Part shown: in pieces, positions 45,160 through 56,864 of the stretch
How positions within the stretch are numbered: position 1 is the first letter of the stretch
How the letters are laid out: the number at the start of each line of letters is the position of its first letter
NCBI RefSeq assembly: GCF_000801105.2
Contig: NC_079519.1
Location: 12,894,668-12,958,667, forward strand
Length of the DNA: 64,000 nt
From: Raphanus sativus
Taxonomy: Eukaryota; Streptophyta; Magnoliopsida; Brassicales; Brassicaceae
Reading direction: 5' to 3'
Translations under genes and position numbers: made by a program
Notes under the pieces: model-generated
The model's database searches: none
What the model saw: only the letters and a program-made list of their open reading frames with translations
What the model was told of the DNA's origin: nothing

Positions 45160-46000
45160 CAGACGACTTAGATTTTAAGTCGTCCAGAAGACTTAAAGGT
45201 AAGTCGTCTAAAGAGGTCACTTTTGCAATTGAAAATTAAAAGGGACGACTTAATTCTAAGTCGTCCGGCTTTGTTTGTTAAAAAAAAAAATTCAGACGAC
45301 TTATATATAAGGTCGTCTACGAAAAACGGCTAGTTTTGCATTTGACCGAATCGTGTCAGATCTTTGACTATTTCTGGACGACTTATAAATCAGTCGTCTC
45401 TGGAAAGTAAAAATTTCAAATATTTATTCAAACTAGACGACTTACACGTAAGTCGTCCCAGGTTAGTTTTGTAAATTGAAAAATAAAACTTGAAATTTAA
45501 CTTTCTCCAGACGACTTAACTAAAAAGTCGTCCAGCTAGACGACTTAATTTAAGGTCGTCCGGGATAAGCAAGGTTGGACGACTTAATTGGGAAAAATTC
45601 TGGACGACTTTGCTTTCCCCGGACGACTTTAAATTAAGTCTTCTGACGGGACGACTTTATATTATGTCGTCTGGTAAAAAATTAAATTATGAAGTTTTAT
45701 TTTTCAACTACAAAACTAACCTAAGACGACTTACACGTAAGTCGTCTAGTTTAATAAAATATTGAAATTTTAACTTTCCGAGAGACGACTGAATTATAAG
45801 TCCCAGAAATAGTCAAAGATCTGACACGATTCGGTCAAATGCAAAACTAGCCTGTTTCTCGTAGACGACTTATATATAAGTCGTCTGGACTGTTTTTTTT
45901 CACCAAACAAAGCTGGACGACTTAGTTTAAGTCGTCCGTTTGACCAGAAGACTCATCAGTAAGTCTTCTACATACAGATGACTTACTTGTAAGTCTTTCT
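45160..46000. repeat. Large inverted repeat built of GACGACTTA/TAAGTCGTC hairpins
   Basis: More than a dozen 20-26-bp palindromes. They are embedded in a larger inverted repeat: 45240-45500 (CTTTGTTTGTT..., ACCGAATCGTGTCAGATC, ACTAGACGACTTACACG) is mirrored by 45680-45925 (CGTGTAAGTCGTC side, GATCTGACACGATTCGGT, AACAAAG). It lies upstream of the dead MULE gene. Confidence 0.82.
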
Positions 46001-46520
46001 ACGCGAACAGATTTTGAAAAAAATTCAAATTCGTACCTTCAACTAGGTGAGATGACTTTGTTTGCACACAGGGTCTTCTCCAACCACCCAGAACCTCAAA
46101 CGAAAGCAACCGTAAGTCAAAACGAAAGAAATATGGCTCCAAACAATTTTGAATCAAAAGCTTCAGTTTTTTGGATGAATATGGAGAGAAAGTGAAAGAA
46201 ATGTTGTTTTTAGTTCATAACAATTGAAACAGAGAGAGTGTAAAGAGATTTACGTGCATTAAAGGGCATTAAAAGCTCCAAACAGTTCGTACAAGGTTGT
46301 TCCCACTATTCATGGCAGTGGCAATATTGTAAATACTTGAAGAAAATGAGGTTGAGACAGTAAAGAAGCCATTTTCGAAAAAAAAAAAAAAAAAGGGTTA
46401 ATGGCATTTTCGTAGATAAAATGCAGATGTGGGGTTAAAAACTCAAAAAAAAAATGAGTCAAAAGAAAAGGTTAGTTTTCTGTTTGAATTCAAGTTTTGA
46501 GTCACTTTTGCAATAAGCCC

Positions 46521-46870
46521 AATTATTAATGCCAGTTATGTTTGAACCAAAGAAAAAGAAAAATTGAAGTCTAACTCATTTAACTAAAGTACGATAACAA
46601 CAGGATGCTCCGTAGAATGGGTCAGTATATGTGTGGAGGGAAATATTTTCACAGAAAAAAACGAATCCACGCGGGAAATGATAAACCACATAATTGCAGA
46701 CCCAGTTTCCATATAACTCGGACAAGTAAGTGTGTGTGAGACCATATTCAAAATATGAATAATGCAAAGAGTACAAAAAAAGACAGAAATATCACATGGG
46801 TTGTTAACAAAAAAAAAGAATATCACATGGGAGTTTTTCTACCTATCTCACTTCACTAAAAATAATATGA
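46521..46870. other. Spacer between two MULEs
   Basis: No gene recognised. A CATATCACATGGG-type direct repeat occurs near 46791 and 46821. Confidence 0.45.
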
Positions 46871-47352
46871 GTTGATTGCCGTAAAAGGCACATTTTGAGT
46901 TTTCGTTACACTGAGAGGCAGATTGCGCTTGAGAGGCACATTTTTTTGTCTGTAGCGGTGTGCTTTCGCGCTTATACCCTCACTTAAGGCAGACCCGCTT
47001 TTGGTTTGGTTTTTGTGTTCGGTTTAGAAGCTTTCGAATCGGTTTGATATCAATAAAGATGAGGTTTGTTGCTTTTTGTAACTGACCGTTGGATTAGATG
47101 AAACCTTTTTGAACTAGCGGCTTAGATCTGAACAACTTTATTGAGCGTTGAGGTTGAAAATGACGTGAATTTAATGCACAGCTGTGTTCGGCTTTGGGGA
47201 GCAAGACAGAAACTCTCTCATCGGAGACAGAAGAGGCAAAGAGAGGCAAACTAGGTTTTTTTTTTGTTTTTGGGACTTGTTTTCACTGTACGATTGGGTT
47301 TTGTCATCTTTGCCTATCCGTTTGACAATGTTTTTTCCTTGTTGCAGTTGCC

Positions 47353-50282
47353 ATGGAGGAGCAGTGTTTGGTGATTTGTGGTGATTGGGTTTGTGGACAC
47401 GGAAGCCGGTGGGAATTTGTTGTAGACAAACAGCAGATGGGTAGACTGGTTCCTGTCTCGGACGGTATTACTGTGAAAGAGCTTGGAGGTTATGTTTTGA
47501 GAGAGTTTGGAAAGGACGAGACGTGTTGGGTAGCTATTCTTAGCTACTGGCCGCCAAGTAGCATGGAGCTTGCCACAGGGATTCGCACACCTCCAGTTCA
47601 GCTAACAAGTGATGGAGCAATCAAGTATTTCGTGCAGCACTTAAGGGTTAAGGGTTGTATGAATCTTTTTGTACGTTTCGAGCAGAAGATTTCAGCAGTT
47701 GATTCGAGCCCCAATGTTGATGACACTGGAATGGGCTTCGTGACGCCGGTCTCCTTAGCTCCTAAGCGTTCGGCAACATCTGTCTCTGGTGTTTCAAACG
47801 GAGTTAATGTCTCTACTGGTGCTTCGAAGGCTAAAGGTGTGAACTTTATCGATTTGGAGTTTATAAACGAGGTTGAGAGAGTTGAGTCTGAGTTGAACAG
47901 CGTGGGTAAAAGTGGTGGGGCTGAAGTTAGGAGAGGTTCTCGTGGTGGGGAGGGTAGCAATAACGTTAGCAGAGTAGTTGAAGGTGAAGTTTCCAGCGGA
48001 AGCAGTGAAGGGGAGGAGGACAGGACTGAAAGAGCAGTTGATGAGCGAGACGTCAGACCGAGAGGATATGATAAAGACTTCTGGAAACCATTGCTGGACT
48101 CTGACTACAAAGGATCAAATGCTGTGAACGTCATCTACAATGAAGACGAAATTGTTGATGGTTTAACGAGAGGCAGTGGAGGTCGCCGTTACAACTGTAC
48201 CACAAATGATGTATTTGAACATGTTGCTGAGGTAGGTGGGTCAAGCCGTGGCGTTAGGTTTCGTAAAGATGAAGACTTGCGCAAGCAAAATCCATGGCTT
48301 CGTGGTGTGGATGCAAGTGTGAATGTGGATAGGCCGCGACGTGCGTCCACACGAAAATTAGAAGAAGTGGATGACGAGGAGTTTGATATACCTCCGCTCT
48401 TTGATGATACAACGTACGCTGCACCAGAGATACCTGATATGGACTTGGATGAGAGGGATGGGAGAATTTATGTTGGCAAGGTTTTTGGGAACAAGGAAGA
48501 TTGCCAGATATCTTTGGCTATATATGCTATTAAGAACCAGTTCCATTTCAAGCAGACAAGAACCAAGGTTGATTCATTTGTGGTTGAGTGCCCTGATAAA
48601 CATTGTGATTGGCGTGTTACAGCTCATGAGATCAGGGGGTGTGGTTATTATGAGATAAGGAAAGCTCAACTAGACCACCGATGCCCAATTGAGTCAAGAC
48701 AGGGGTATAAGAGCAAAGCTACCTCTAAGGTTATTGCTGCTGTGTACAAATCTAAGTTTGGTGAGACTGGTAAAGGACCTATGGCTACTGAGTTGCAGAA
48801 AATGGTGCTAGAAGATCTTAGAGTGACAGCATCTTACATGAAGTGCTACAGGGCTAAAGAGAAAGCTGTTATGGGTGTTCATGGTTCAGAGGAAGACTCA
48901 TACCTGAAGCTTCCCGAGTATTTACACATGTTGAAACTTGCTAATCCCGGGACGGTTGCTGATTTGGAGACTGAGGTGGATGAAGATGGAGATGAGCGCT
49001 TTCTTTATTTGTTCCTTGCTTTTGGTGCATCAATTGCTGGGTTTAAACATCTACGTCGTGTGCTTGTGATTGATGGTACACACCTAGGAGGTAAGTACAA
49101 GGGAGTGTTGCTTACTGCTAGCGGACAGGATGCAAATTTCCAAATTTTCCCCTTGGCCTTTGCTGTTGTGGACAGTGAGGACACGGACGCGTGGACTTGG
49201 TTCCTCCAGAAGGTTGAACGCATATTAGCTGATTCTCCAAGTCTAGCTATTATATCTGATCGTGCCACAGCCATCTCCAATGCTGTAAAATGTGTCTACC
49301 CATCCGCTCAACATGGTGCCTGCATTGTTCATTTGGCACGGAACGTGAACTCGCGTTACTCAAGCAAACACTTGGCGAAAATGGTAACTGAAGCTGCAAC
49401 TGCTTACAGGATAAGGGATTACAGAGATAAGTTCAGTAAGGTTAGAGCAACTAACAGTGCATGCGGTGTGTACTTGGGGAATATAGGGTCTGGTCATTGG
49501 TCAAGGGCTAACTTCCCGGGTGAACGTTATAATATTATGACTAGTAACATTGCTGAGCAACTCAACAACGCTTTGGTGGAAGGAAGGTCTTCACCAATCA
49601 TGGAATTGGTAATCTTCATTCAAAGGATGATGACAAGGTGGTTCTCTGCAAGGAGAAAGAAAGCAGAGAAGCATAGAGGGGTGGTAAGCGTTGAGGTGGA
49701 TAAAGAGATGACTAAGAACATGGCAACCATGAAGGGTAGCAAAGTGAACTCGGTATCTAATTGGACTTGCGAGATTGTGGGAAAGTTTGGTAGTAAGGAA
49801 CGTGTGATGCTTGCTGAAAAGAAATGTGATTGCAAGTATTTTGATAGGATCCAGATACCTTGTGGTCATGCCATGATTGCTGCCGACAGCTTGGGATTGA
49901 CATATGAACCCTTGGTTGGTCACTGGTACAAGACAACGACTTGGAGAGAGACATATGCTGGTTTAATCAGTCCCGAAGGAGATCCAAAAGATGTAGATGT
50001 CCCTGAAGACGTGAAGAAGAAGGTGGTGATGCCGCCTTTGACGTCAAGGCCACCAGGCCGGCGTAGGAAGAACCGGATGGCTTCCACTGGTGAATTTCCA
50101 GTAAGTGTGTGCGTAGATGATATGTTTTTATTTTGATTTAACAATTTTTGGGTAACTCCGCTTATAATGGTTGCTTGGATAACAAACTGCAGGTGACTAA
50201 GAAGAAGAAGCTAATTCCTAACAGGTGTGGAAGATGCGGTGGAACCGGGCACAACAGGACCCGTTGCACCGAACCGATATAG
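47353..50282 (+). CDS. MULE transposase (mudrA-like), intact
   Basis: Two coding exons, 47353-50100 and 50193-50282 (GTAAGTGTG donor, CTGCAG acceptor), giving 945 residues. An extra leader intron ends at GTTGCAG (47347), and the ATG is in good context (GCCATGG). Domains: PB1/ubiquitin-like N-terminus, low-complexity Ser/Glu linker, MuDR DNA-binding zinc domain (about 370-440), MULE catalytic domain with acidic triad candidates D574 (VIDGTHL), D636 (ISDRA) and E735 (NIAEQL), SWIM zinc finger (C825, C827, C837, H839), and a C-terminal CCHC knuckle (C928, C931, H936, C941). No stop or frameshift is seen. It cuts and inserts the element. Catalytic residues are assigned by family comparison. Confidence 0.92.
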
Positions 50283-50867
50283 AGAGTTTTGTATCGCGTT
50301 TCGTTTTTTGCCGTTATCAAATGTGGGCTTGGCACACTCATTTGGATGAGGGAATCCTGTTACTTTCCCTTGCTCAAACATAGTTAATCAATTTAATTTG
50401 GTTATCTGCGGAAAAGTTTTTTTTAAGTTGTGGAAAGGATTGTGATAACAGAATTTCTTTTGTTTTGGGAGTTTATTGTGGTTTTTGAGACATATTTTGA
50501 AGTTAGGATTTTGTTTAACTTGTTTCCATATTTTGGTGTATTTATGGTAAAACAGCATAAATTAGGAGTTGGTTTATCTTTTGAATGAAGGAATTGAAAA
50601 CCTACAGAAAGTTGTAAAGAATAGAGTAAACCAACTTCCTCTTATGACAATTTGTGTTCGGACAGTACAGGCGTTCTCCGAACACAGCAATTGCGTCCAC
50701 AATTGTAAACCGAACACAAGGGAGTAAGCATTAAGACACTACTGGAAACTGAGAAACATTTTAGATTCTTACATAGCAATAATCTGATTCTTAAATAGTA
50801 TCGGCTAGTGAGATAACATTACTACAAACAGAATTAAGTGATGAGAATTACAGAGCCATAAAAAAGT
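50283..50867. other. Convergent 3' region between mudrA and the GRF gene
   Basis: No coding. An inverted pair TTGTGTTCGGACAG (50650) / CCGAACACAAG (50711) flanks a second CCGAACAC copy. It could terminate transcription from both sides, but that is inference. Confidence 0.45.
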
Positions 50868-51471
50868 TTAAAGGAACTTCCAATATAAGCATGTGATTGC
50901 TCCAACGATTGCCACAGCAGCAAGAAAGTTGTGGGTGGTGCCACTGTCGGCAAGCGGTTTTACCACCGTGTTTGAAGACACGATAGCCTCAAACTCTTCT
51001 TTCATCTGTCTTGTGGCTTGACGAATCTCTTGCTTCATCTGCTTGATGTGTTCATCCACCTTGAACACACACTCAGCCTTGTGTAGATCTATCTGTTCAG
51101 AGACGGTTTTGCTTAATGTCTGAATGTCGTGTACGAGATCCATGATTTTCGCATCCAACATCCTAACTTCGTCTAAAATGGCTTCGTCTTCCCATTTGAA
51201 GAGGTGTGACTCTGTTTTCCTCTGAAATCATCAATGTAAATGTCAAAACGATATCATAATCATAACAGTTAGTGTGGTTTGGGTGGTGTGTTGTATGTGT
51301 CGGCGAATTTACCTGAAGTGCTACTTCGCAGCGGTAGAATCGGCGGAATGGGTTTTCTTTGGTTTCTGAAGCCCAGACAACGAGTCCTTTGCCACACCAA
51401 CATTTAATGGGAACGCCGTGGACTGTCCTCCGTGCCGCCGATCGGGAAGACGTAGATGAAGAGGTGCTCAT
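50868..51471 (-). CDS. GRF zinc-finger protein with coiled coil and C-terminal membrane anchor
   Basis: Exons 51471-51313 and 51221-50868 (donor GTAAAT, acceptor TTTCAG) give 170 residues. Residues 20-53 form a GRF-type zinc finger (IKCWCGKG, C24 and C26; FRRFYRCE, C48). The middle (75-140) is heptad-rich and charged (IDLHKAECVFKVDEHIKQMK). The last 22 residues are hydrophobic (AAVAIVGAITCLYW) and end KFL, a tail-anchor pattern. Plant zf-GRF proteins of this form are common in MULE neighbourhoods. Whether this one acts in transposition is unknown. Reading frame and splice sites are intact. Confidence 0.8.
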
Positions 51472-51931
51472 CGATCTGGAGAGGGGATCTGAATGAAGGG
51501 ACGAGTTCTCTACGTAGAAGATGCGTTGGAGGTGAAACCCTAATTGAGATTTGGGATGACACGATTTAAGCAAGAGAAAGTGTTTACGGAGAAAACCGGT
51601 TTGTTGATGCCGGTCTAACCAACCGGAATGGACATATTTAATTGGTTTAACTCTTAATTTGTTTTTTGAGTAGTCATCTTTGGAAAGATTCAAAATTGTT
51701 TATTGGTTTAGTTTAGAGTGAGCGATCAAAAATCTAGGATTTAAACAAAAAACAAAGTGAACATGGAACCCAATCACTAGGAAACGATTAATAGATAGAA
51801 AGTAGTAGTTAGAAGCAGAAAATAGTTTAGGAACACAAAGAGAATTCTACGCAGAAATAACAGAAACAGAAATAGTCATGGAGACAGAGAGGTGAATCGA
51901 AACAACAGCAGTAACAGGACACAATCTTTGT

Positions 51932-54900
51932 TCAAGGCATTGGTGGGGCATGATAGGCAGGTAGAACGATGGTCTTGTAGACATCCATTGCGTATTGTTT
52001 GCGCATGTCGTCCACATTGGTGTCTGTGAGACCTGACATCTGTGGATCTGGATCACCGTGAGCATGGAGCTCCATGAACTTGATGCTAAGGGGTCCACAA
52101 TCACCTCCACGCTCGTTTATGTAGATGTCTTTCATCCTCTTCCAGTAAAAGGGCTTAAGACCACGGAACTGAGTCTGCTGGGGTTTGGCGACCTTCTTGA
52201 CTAGGTAGGGAAGTGAAGTGAGTAGAGCCTCCATAAACTTCACAACCTTCTTATCACCGTAAAGCGATGGTAGGGGATCCATGATCTCGACGTATCCCAT
52301 GTCGAGGTTTATCGCCAGGCCAACCCAGTGTCTATCCCCCCAGATCATTGGGGTGTATATGGTGACAACATCCTCCATCCACTTCCCCCCCGGCTTAAGC
52401 ACCAAGTCTGTGAGGTTCTTCTCCCATTTGAATCTGTCTTTCCTTCTGATCAGTTTGAACCTCTTCCACACCTCCTGAATACTTGACGTTAGGAATGGTG
52501 TTTTGAACGCAAGCTTCTCCCTCTCAAGCAGTACCCGGTTCTTGCGAGCATGTACATCAAAATCTCCATGTGCTGCATGAAGATAAACAGCAAAAAAACA
52601 AACAATCAGGAACTACTATTACAAGTACACAATCGCCAAATATCCCAAGAAGCTTCCGTATGCTTTTTTATAATTGTTGCCTACAATCTAACAATCAACA
52701 TACGCGATAAGTGTTCATCTGAAACTAAACAACCTCCAATAGCTACTAGACAATATGATAACATCCACTACATATCGAGATGGTTTTATCGTGACACTTA
52801 CAAATGTGGTAACCCATTTCTGCGGCTCCGCTATCTCAAGCACGAATTTGTTGGAGAAGTCGAATTTAGAGGGAGTGATGTGCAACCTGTGAAAGGACAT
52901 TAGACACACAAAATGTAATTCTGTTAGGGCCTTCGGATAGATTTATAACGCTACTAATGAAATAATGATTCACTTACACATGCTGTTTTGTTTGGAGAGT
53001 GGAGTCGAATCGTTCCCACATCGTCTCTGGGAGGGGGGGGAACGAGGCAAATCGCTGGAACAGACGTACAATTAAACAGCTCAGCTGCGAGCAACGCTTC
53101 CTCTTCGGAAGGCTGATGCATTGGGGTCGGCCTTGCTGGTGATGAGTCGCTCAGCTCAGTACAATCATCCGTCGCATTATCCTCCTGGACAAGAAAAGAT
53201 TTGGACTTAAGCATTGTGTCCTAATGGGCCTAAACAACGGTAAAGAGAGAAGAATGATCAGTACCTGACTCTGGTCGAAGTTAAGTTTAGGTATTGAGAT
53301 CCGTCTGGATGTAGCAGTTGCAGCGAAGGCGTTGACTGTGGCCGCATGCTCTTCAAACCCGCTGCTTTTCGTGGGAGAGGTATCTGGAGTGATAGGATGT
53401 GGTGGAGGTTGATCATCTCTTCTCGTTGAAGTGTCTTAACGTGGGTTTTCAAGTGATGAAGCGTCAGGACTTATTGGATCAAAAATTTCAAGACCTTCAT
53501 TGAGGAGGTGGTGTAAGGCAGGACTGTTAGGATGATCAGCAGCAGTGTAGATCTCTGACTTGTATATGACAGGTGGCGACTCCGGAGTGTACAGCCAGGG
53601 GGGAGTGGCAGAGGGTGAAGCTGCGAGTGGTAAGGACTTTACTGGTGTAGTGCCTTCTGGAACTGGTGGAAAAGAAGTAGTGGGCTCTGGAGAGTTGTGG
53701 ACAAGAAGTCGGAGGTCAGTTACCTTGGGTTCAGAATCTGTGTGTGCAGGGCTCTTGTGTTCAGGAAGGTTGTGTTCAGTGTCCATTGGTTCCAGGTCTG
53801 TGTGTGCAAGGTTCATGTGGACGGGGGATCTGTGTTCTCGTATGCCGTATTGCTGAGCTCCGTATTGGCTGATAACAGGTGAGTTGCAGTGAGTCGGGTC
53901 TTCCTCCATAGGTGTAGGAGATTCCTACGAGTGGACGATAATAGTTAGATTCGTTATGTGTAATAGCATACTTTGTTGTTAAAGATAAAAAAGATAGAAA
54001 ATGTACTGTTGTAGGTGCTTTAGCCTCTGTAGTTTGTTCTTCGTTTTCGGTTTGACAGCCTCTTGATTCAAGATTAGCTTTGCAGTCAGACGATATGACT
54101 GTGTGAAAAGCTGTTCGCGTGCTGTGGCTCCGTGTCTTTCTGCGTTTGATCAGCTGTCGCATCGCCTTGAAATCTTTCCGAAGTTTTGAGACCTGGGAGG
54201 AAACCGTAGTCAACAATCCGATAATCTGGTCGTTGGTGTTGCTGGGATTCGAAGCTGTTCTAGAGAAGTAGTTGCTGATCCTTCTCTGCTTGCGGGAAGA
54301 GGATGGTTTGATAATGGTCTTGGTGGGTTTCAGAACATGCCTCCTAGGTTCTGGTTGCTCCTTTGGAGGTTTATACATCAGTTTAGGACAGCCCCTAAAA
54401 CCCCCAGGCCATAGATGCTTCTTGAATAGGTGGTTGTTCGATATGAGGCTCTCCATGTAGGTTACACGGGCGTCAACTGCGGCTTCAGGCCAGACACCCC
54501 ATTCATGTTGTGGTTGCATGCGGATAGGTATCAGAGAGGTCACCGCAAGCTGCATAAACAAATGAAAAAATAACAGAACGATCAGACAATTTAACATCAG
54601 TAAATATATAGATTATTCTGCAACAAGACATGAAACTAACAGGTTGACTGAGTTCTGCAAAAATAACCAAAAATTGAGAAACTAATTCGAGTACTTACAT
54701 CCTGCTCAGCTTCCACGCGTAGAATGTCATTGTAGTTGATGTTCGCGTGCACAGGAAGATGGGGTTCTTCAAGATCACTTATTGATAGCGTGTCTAAGGG
54801 GGCTGGGATTAGGGACTGCAATCTAGGGACGGCCTGAAATGCTAGGAGTTGCAACGCTAGGGGAAAACCCTGAAGCCGGTATGTTTCCTGTTTCAGCAGA

Positions 54901-55881
54901 CTGACAAGCTCACCAGCAGGATCTTCGCAATCCAATGGCGGTTTCATGCAATTGATGGTCTTGAGAAATGATTCTCTGCCCCAGGGGTGTTGGCAGAAAG
55001 CGTCCACATCCTGAACCATCTTGACATACTTCAGAGTAGGGCGTGTCTTCTGCTGATGAGCAATAAGGACACCGTCGACGATTAGTATCAACGCTATCTG
55101 CAACTTCTTGCGCCGTGGCATCCTTATGTCGCTCTCGAGTCTGTGCCGAAGATCAGCAATAGTGACAAACTTCTTCTTCCCGAGCAGCCTAATCCAGTCT
55201 GGATCACTGTTGGCTTTGCTCTGGTCTTCTAGTTCGATCTCGTAGTCTGCAGGGAAATCACCACATGGTAACCCTGTGATGGTGCCAAACTCTTGGAGCC
55301 CAAAACGAACGGCGTCGCTTCCAAAAACTGACCACAAGGTGTGCCTGTCCTCGCAAAGAAGTTGTCTGGTGAGAAAGGCGTGGATAAGTTTGCAGGAGAC
55401 AGGACACTGACGTGCAGGGAGATCAAACAGCCCTCCGAAGGAAGAGTTCTTGATGTACTGCAGCTCGTCCGTGTCCTTTAGGACATTCTGAATGAAAGGT
55501 AGAATGTCTGGCTTGGAGAAAATGTTATGGCGACCGGTGGGGAATCGATCTGTCGCGAAGAGCCTGGATGGGAGCCTTTTGTCGGGTTTACTCTTCTTTT
55601 GTCCTACAAAACAATGGATCTCCAGTACGTGAGTATCAAAACAGAACTCAACTAAGAACAAAAACAAAAGAAAACTGACAGACAGTGTGAACCTCTGGTT
55701 GGAAGTAAACAAAAGTAAAACACGATCACAAACCCTAGAAAAGACAATTACAAACCCTAGAAAAGACTCTGGTTGGAAGCACATTGTTATAATGACAGTC
55801 AAACGATAGCAAAACTTCAAAATATGTATGAAAGTCGAAGGAATAAAAAACTCAGAAAGTCGAAGGAATCGTACCTTTCAT
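51932..55881 (-). pseudogene. DUF1985-Ulp1 protease gene of a Kaonashi MULE (KID-type)
   Basis: Exons: 55881-55875 (MKG, micro-exon), 55603-54699 (DUF1985, e.g. NSSFGGLFDLPARQCPVSCK and FGLQEFGTITGLPCG), 54550 to about 54006, about 53925-53264, about 53184-52979, about 52888-52803 and about 52570-51932 (C48 Ulp1 peptidase). The peptidase shows RHWVGLAI (His), EIMDPLP (Asp) and GGDCGPLSIKF (Cys). Two lesions: TAA at 53436-53438 in a frame that otherwise continues (reads as a former CAA), and a frame shift near 52555 between HMEILMYML and RKNRVLLEREKLAF. Ulp1 proteases remove SUMO/ubiquitin-like tags. About 1,000 codons. Probably inactivated recently. Confidence 0.8.
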
Positions 55882-56226
55882 ATCGGGAGAAGAAGTTATG
55901 AGTTGTCGGAACCGACAAACTGGTAAATCCTGGGACTGAACGAACAGATAGGCGAGATTCGGGAATTAGGGTTCGTCGTCGCCGCCGCTTCTTTGGGAGA
56001 GAAAGATAGAGTGCGAGAATTGGGAAAATGAAAGAAAATGAACAGACAAGGGTTGGGGTTTGGTTTAATGGATATTGGTTTAACTTTTTGGTTTGAGGCG
56101 AAACCATCGGTTTAGTTTCGATTAGTCTTAGGGGCAGTGGAGTCTTTGACTAGAGAAGAAGTGATCTTCAAGTGGATTGTGTCTTTTCTTGATATATGAA
56201 ACTCATAATGTGTCCTAGGGGGTAAT

Positions 56227-56864
56227 AAAATCTTTTTTATTTAATAATCAAAATTTTCTTAAACGATTTCGGTTAGAGAAAATGAATTTTGATCTTCAGT
56301 TATAGCTAAGATTTTTTCTCCTTGTCTACAAACTTTTTTTACATCAAAAGATCATTCGATTACTCAAACTGATATAGTTTAAATGAGAACTTGTTAGACA
56401 AGGTTGCGACCACTCTAGCCTTGGTTAAACCCAGACTAGGTAGCAATCCTCTACAGCGCAGAGACTCCTAAAAGAAGTGTACCCACTAATCCTATTCATA
56501 TCGCACAGCCACTATTCATCATCAGGTTTTTAGGGCATTTCTCTTTAGAAAACAAGGATACAAAGGTACAAGCCTATAGAACATATCATGTTCAAGTAAG
56601 ATCATAAAGTTGTGTGTGTTGTTTAAGGTTGGTGCATTGTTTCATTGTTTTATAGTTTTTTGATGAATGAAACAAGATTTAATCTATTGGTTTACCTCAA
56701 TTTATTTTTCTACAAATTGATTTCAAGTAATAAGTTTAGCATAAACTTGAACCGAACTTAATAATACTTAAGATGCATGAAAGGAAAATTACAGTATAAA
56801 ACATGTACTGATAATAATCTCTTTGGCATAAAAAGTGTAAATAAATTTTCAATAAAATAATTGC
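56227..56864. other. Spacer between the MULE and the TRIM
   Basis: No gene or repeat recognised. Moderately AT-rich sequence. Confidence 0.45.

Larger units (their letters stand above)
42352..46520 (-). mobile_element. Decayed MULE (left end in the gap)
   Basis: The right end is GAGTCACTTTTGCAATAAGCCC at 46499-46520, a typical Brassicaceae MULE terminus. The left terminus must lie in or beyond the N run. It contains a broken mudrA-like gene on the minus strand (42790-44886) and palindrome clusters on both flanks. No TSD can be determined. Confidence 0.65.
46878..56226 (+). mobile_element. Large Kaonashi-type MULE
   Basis: The left end holds GGCACATTTTGAGTTTT (46888 onward) and the right end holds the inverse of GGACACATTATGAGTTT (ends near 56219), i.e. 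short degenerate TIRs. No clear 9-bp TSD was found. Inside: a mudrA-like gene (plus, 47353-50282), a GRF zinc-finger gene (minus, 50868-51471) and a DUF1985-Ulp1 gene (minus, 51932-55881). This gene set is characteristic of the Arabidopsis Kaonashi (KI) MULEs, which carry ULP-like genes. Confidence 0.75.

Noticed and set aside
45160..46000. CRISPR-like array of short repeats
   Set aside because: Spacing is irregular, the units are palindromes in both orientations, and the context is a plant MULE.
46576..46826. Small minus-strand hydrophobic frames
   Set aside because: Overlap each other in different frames in AT-rich spacer. No recognised motif or promoter.
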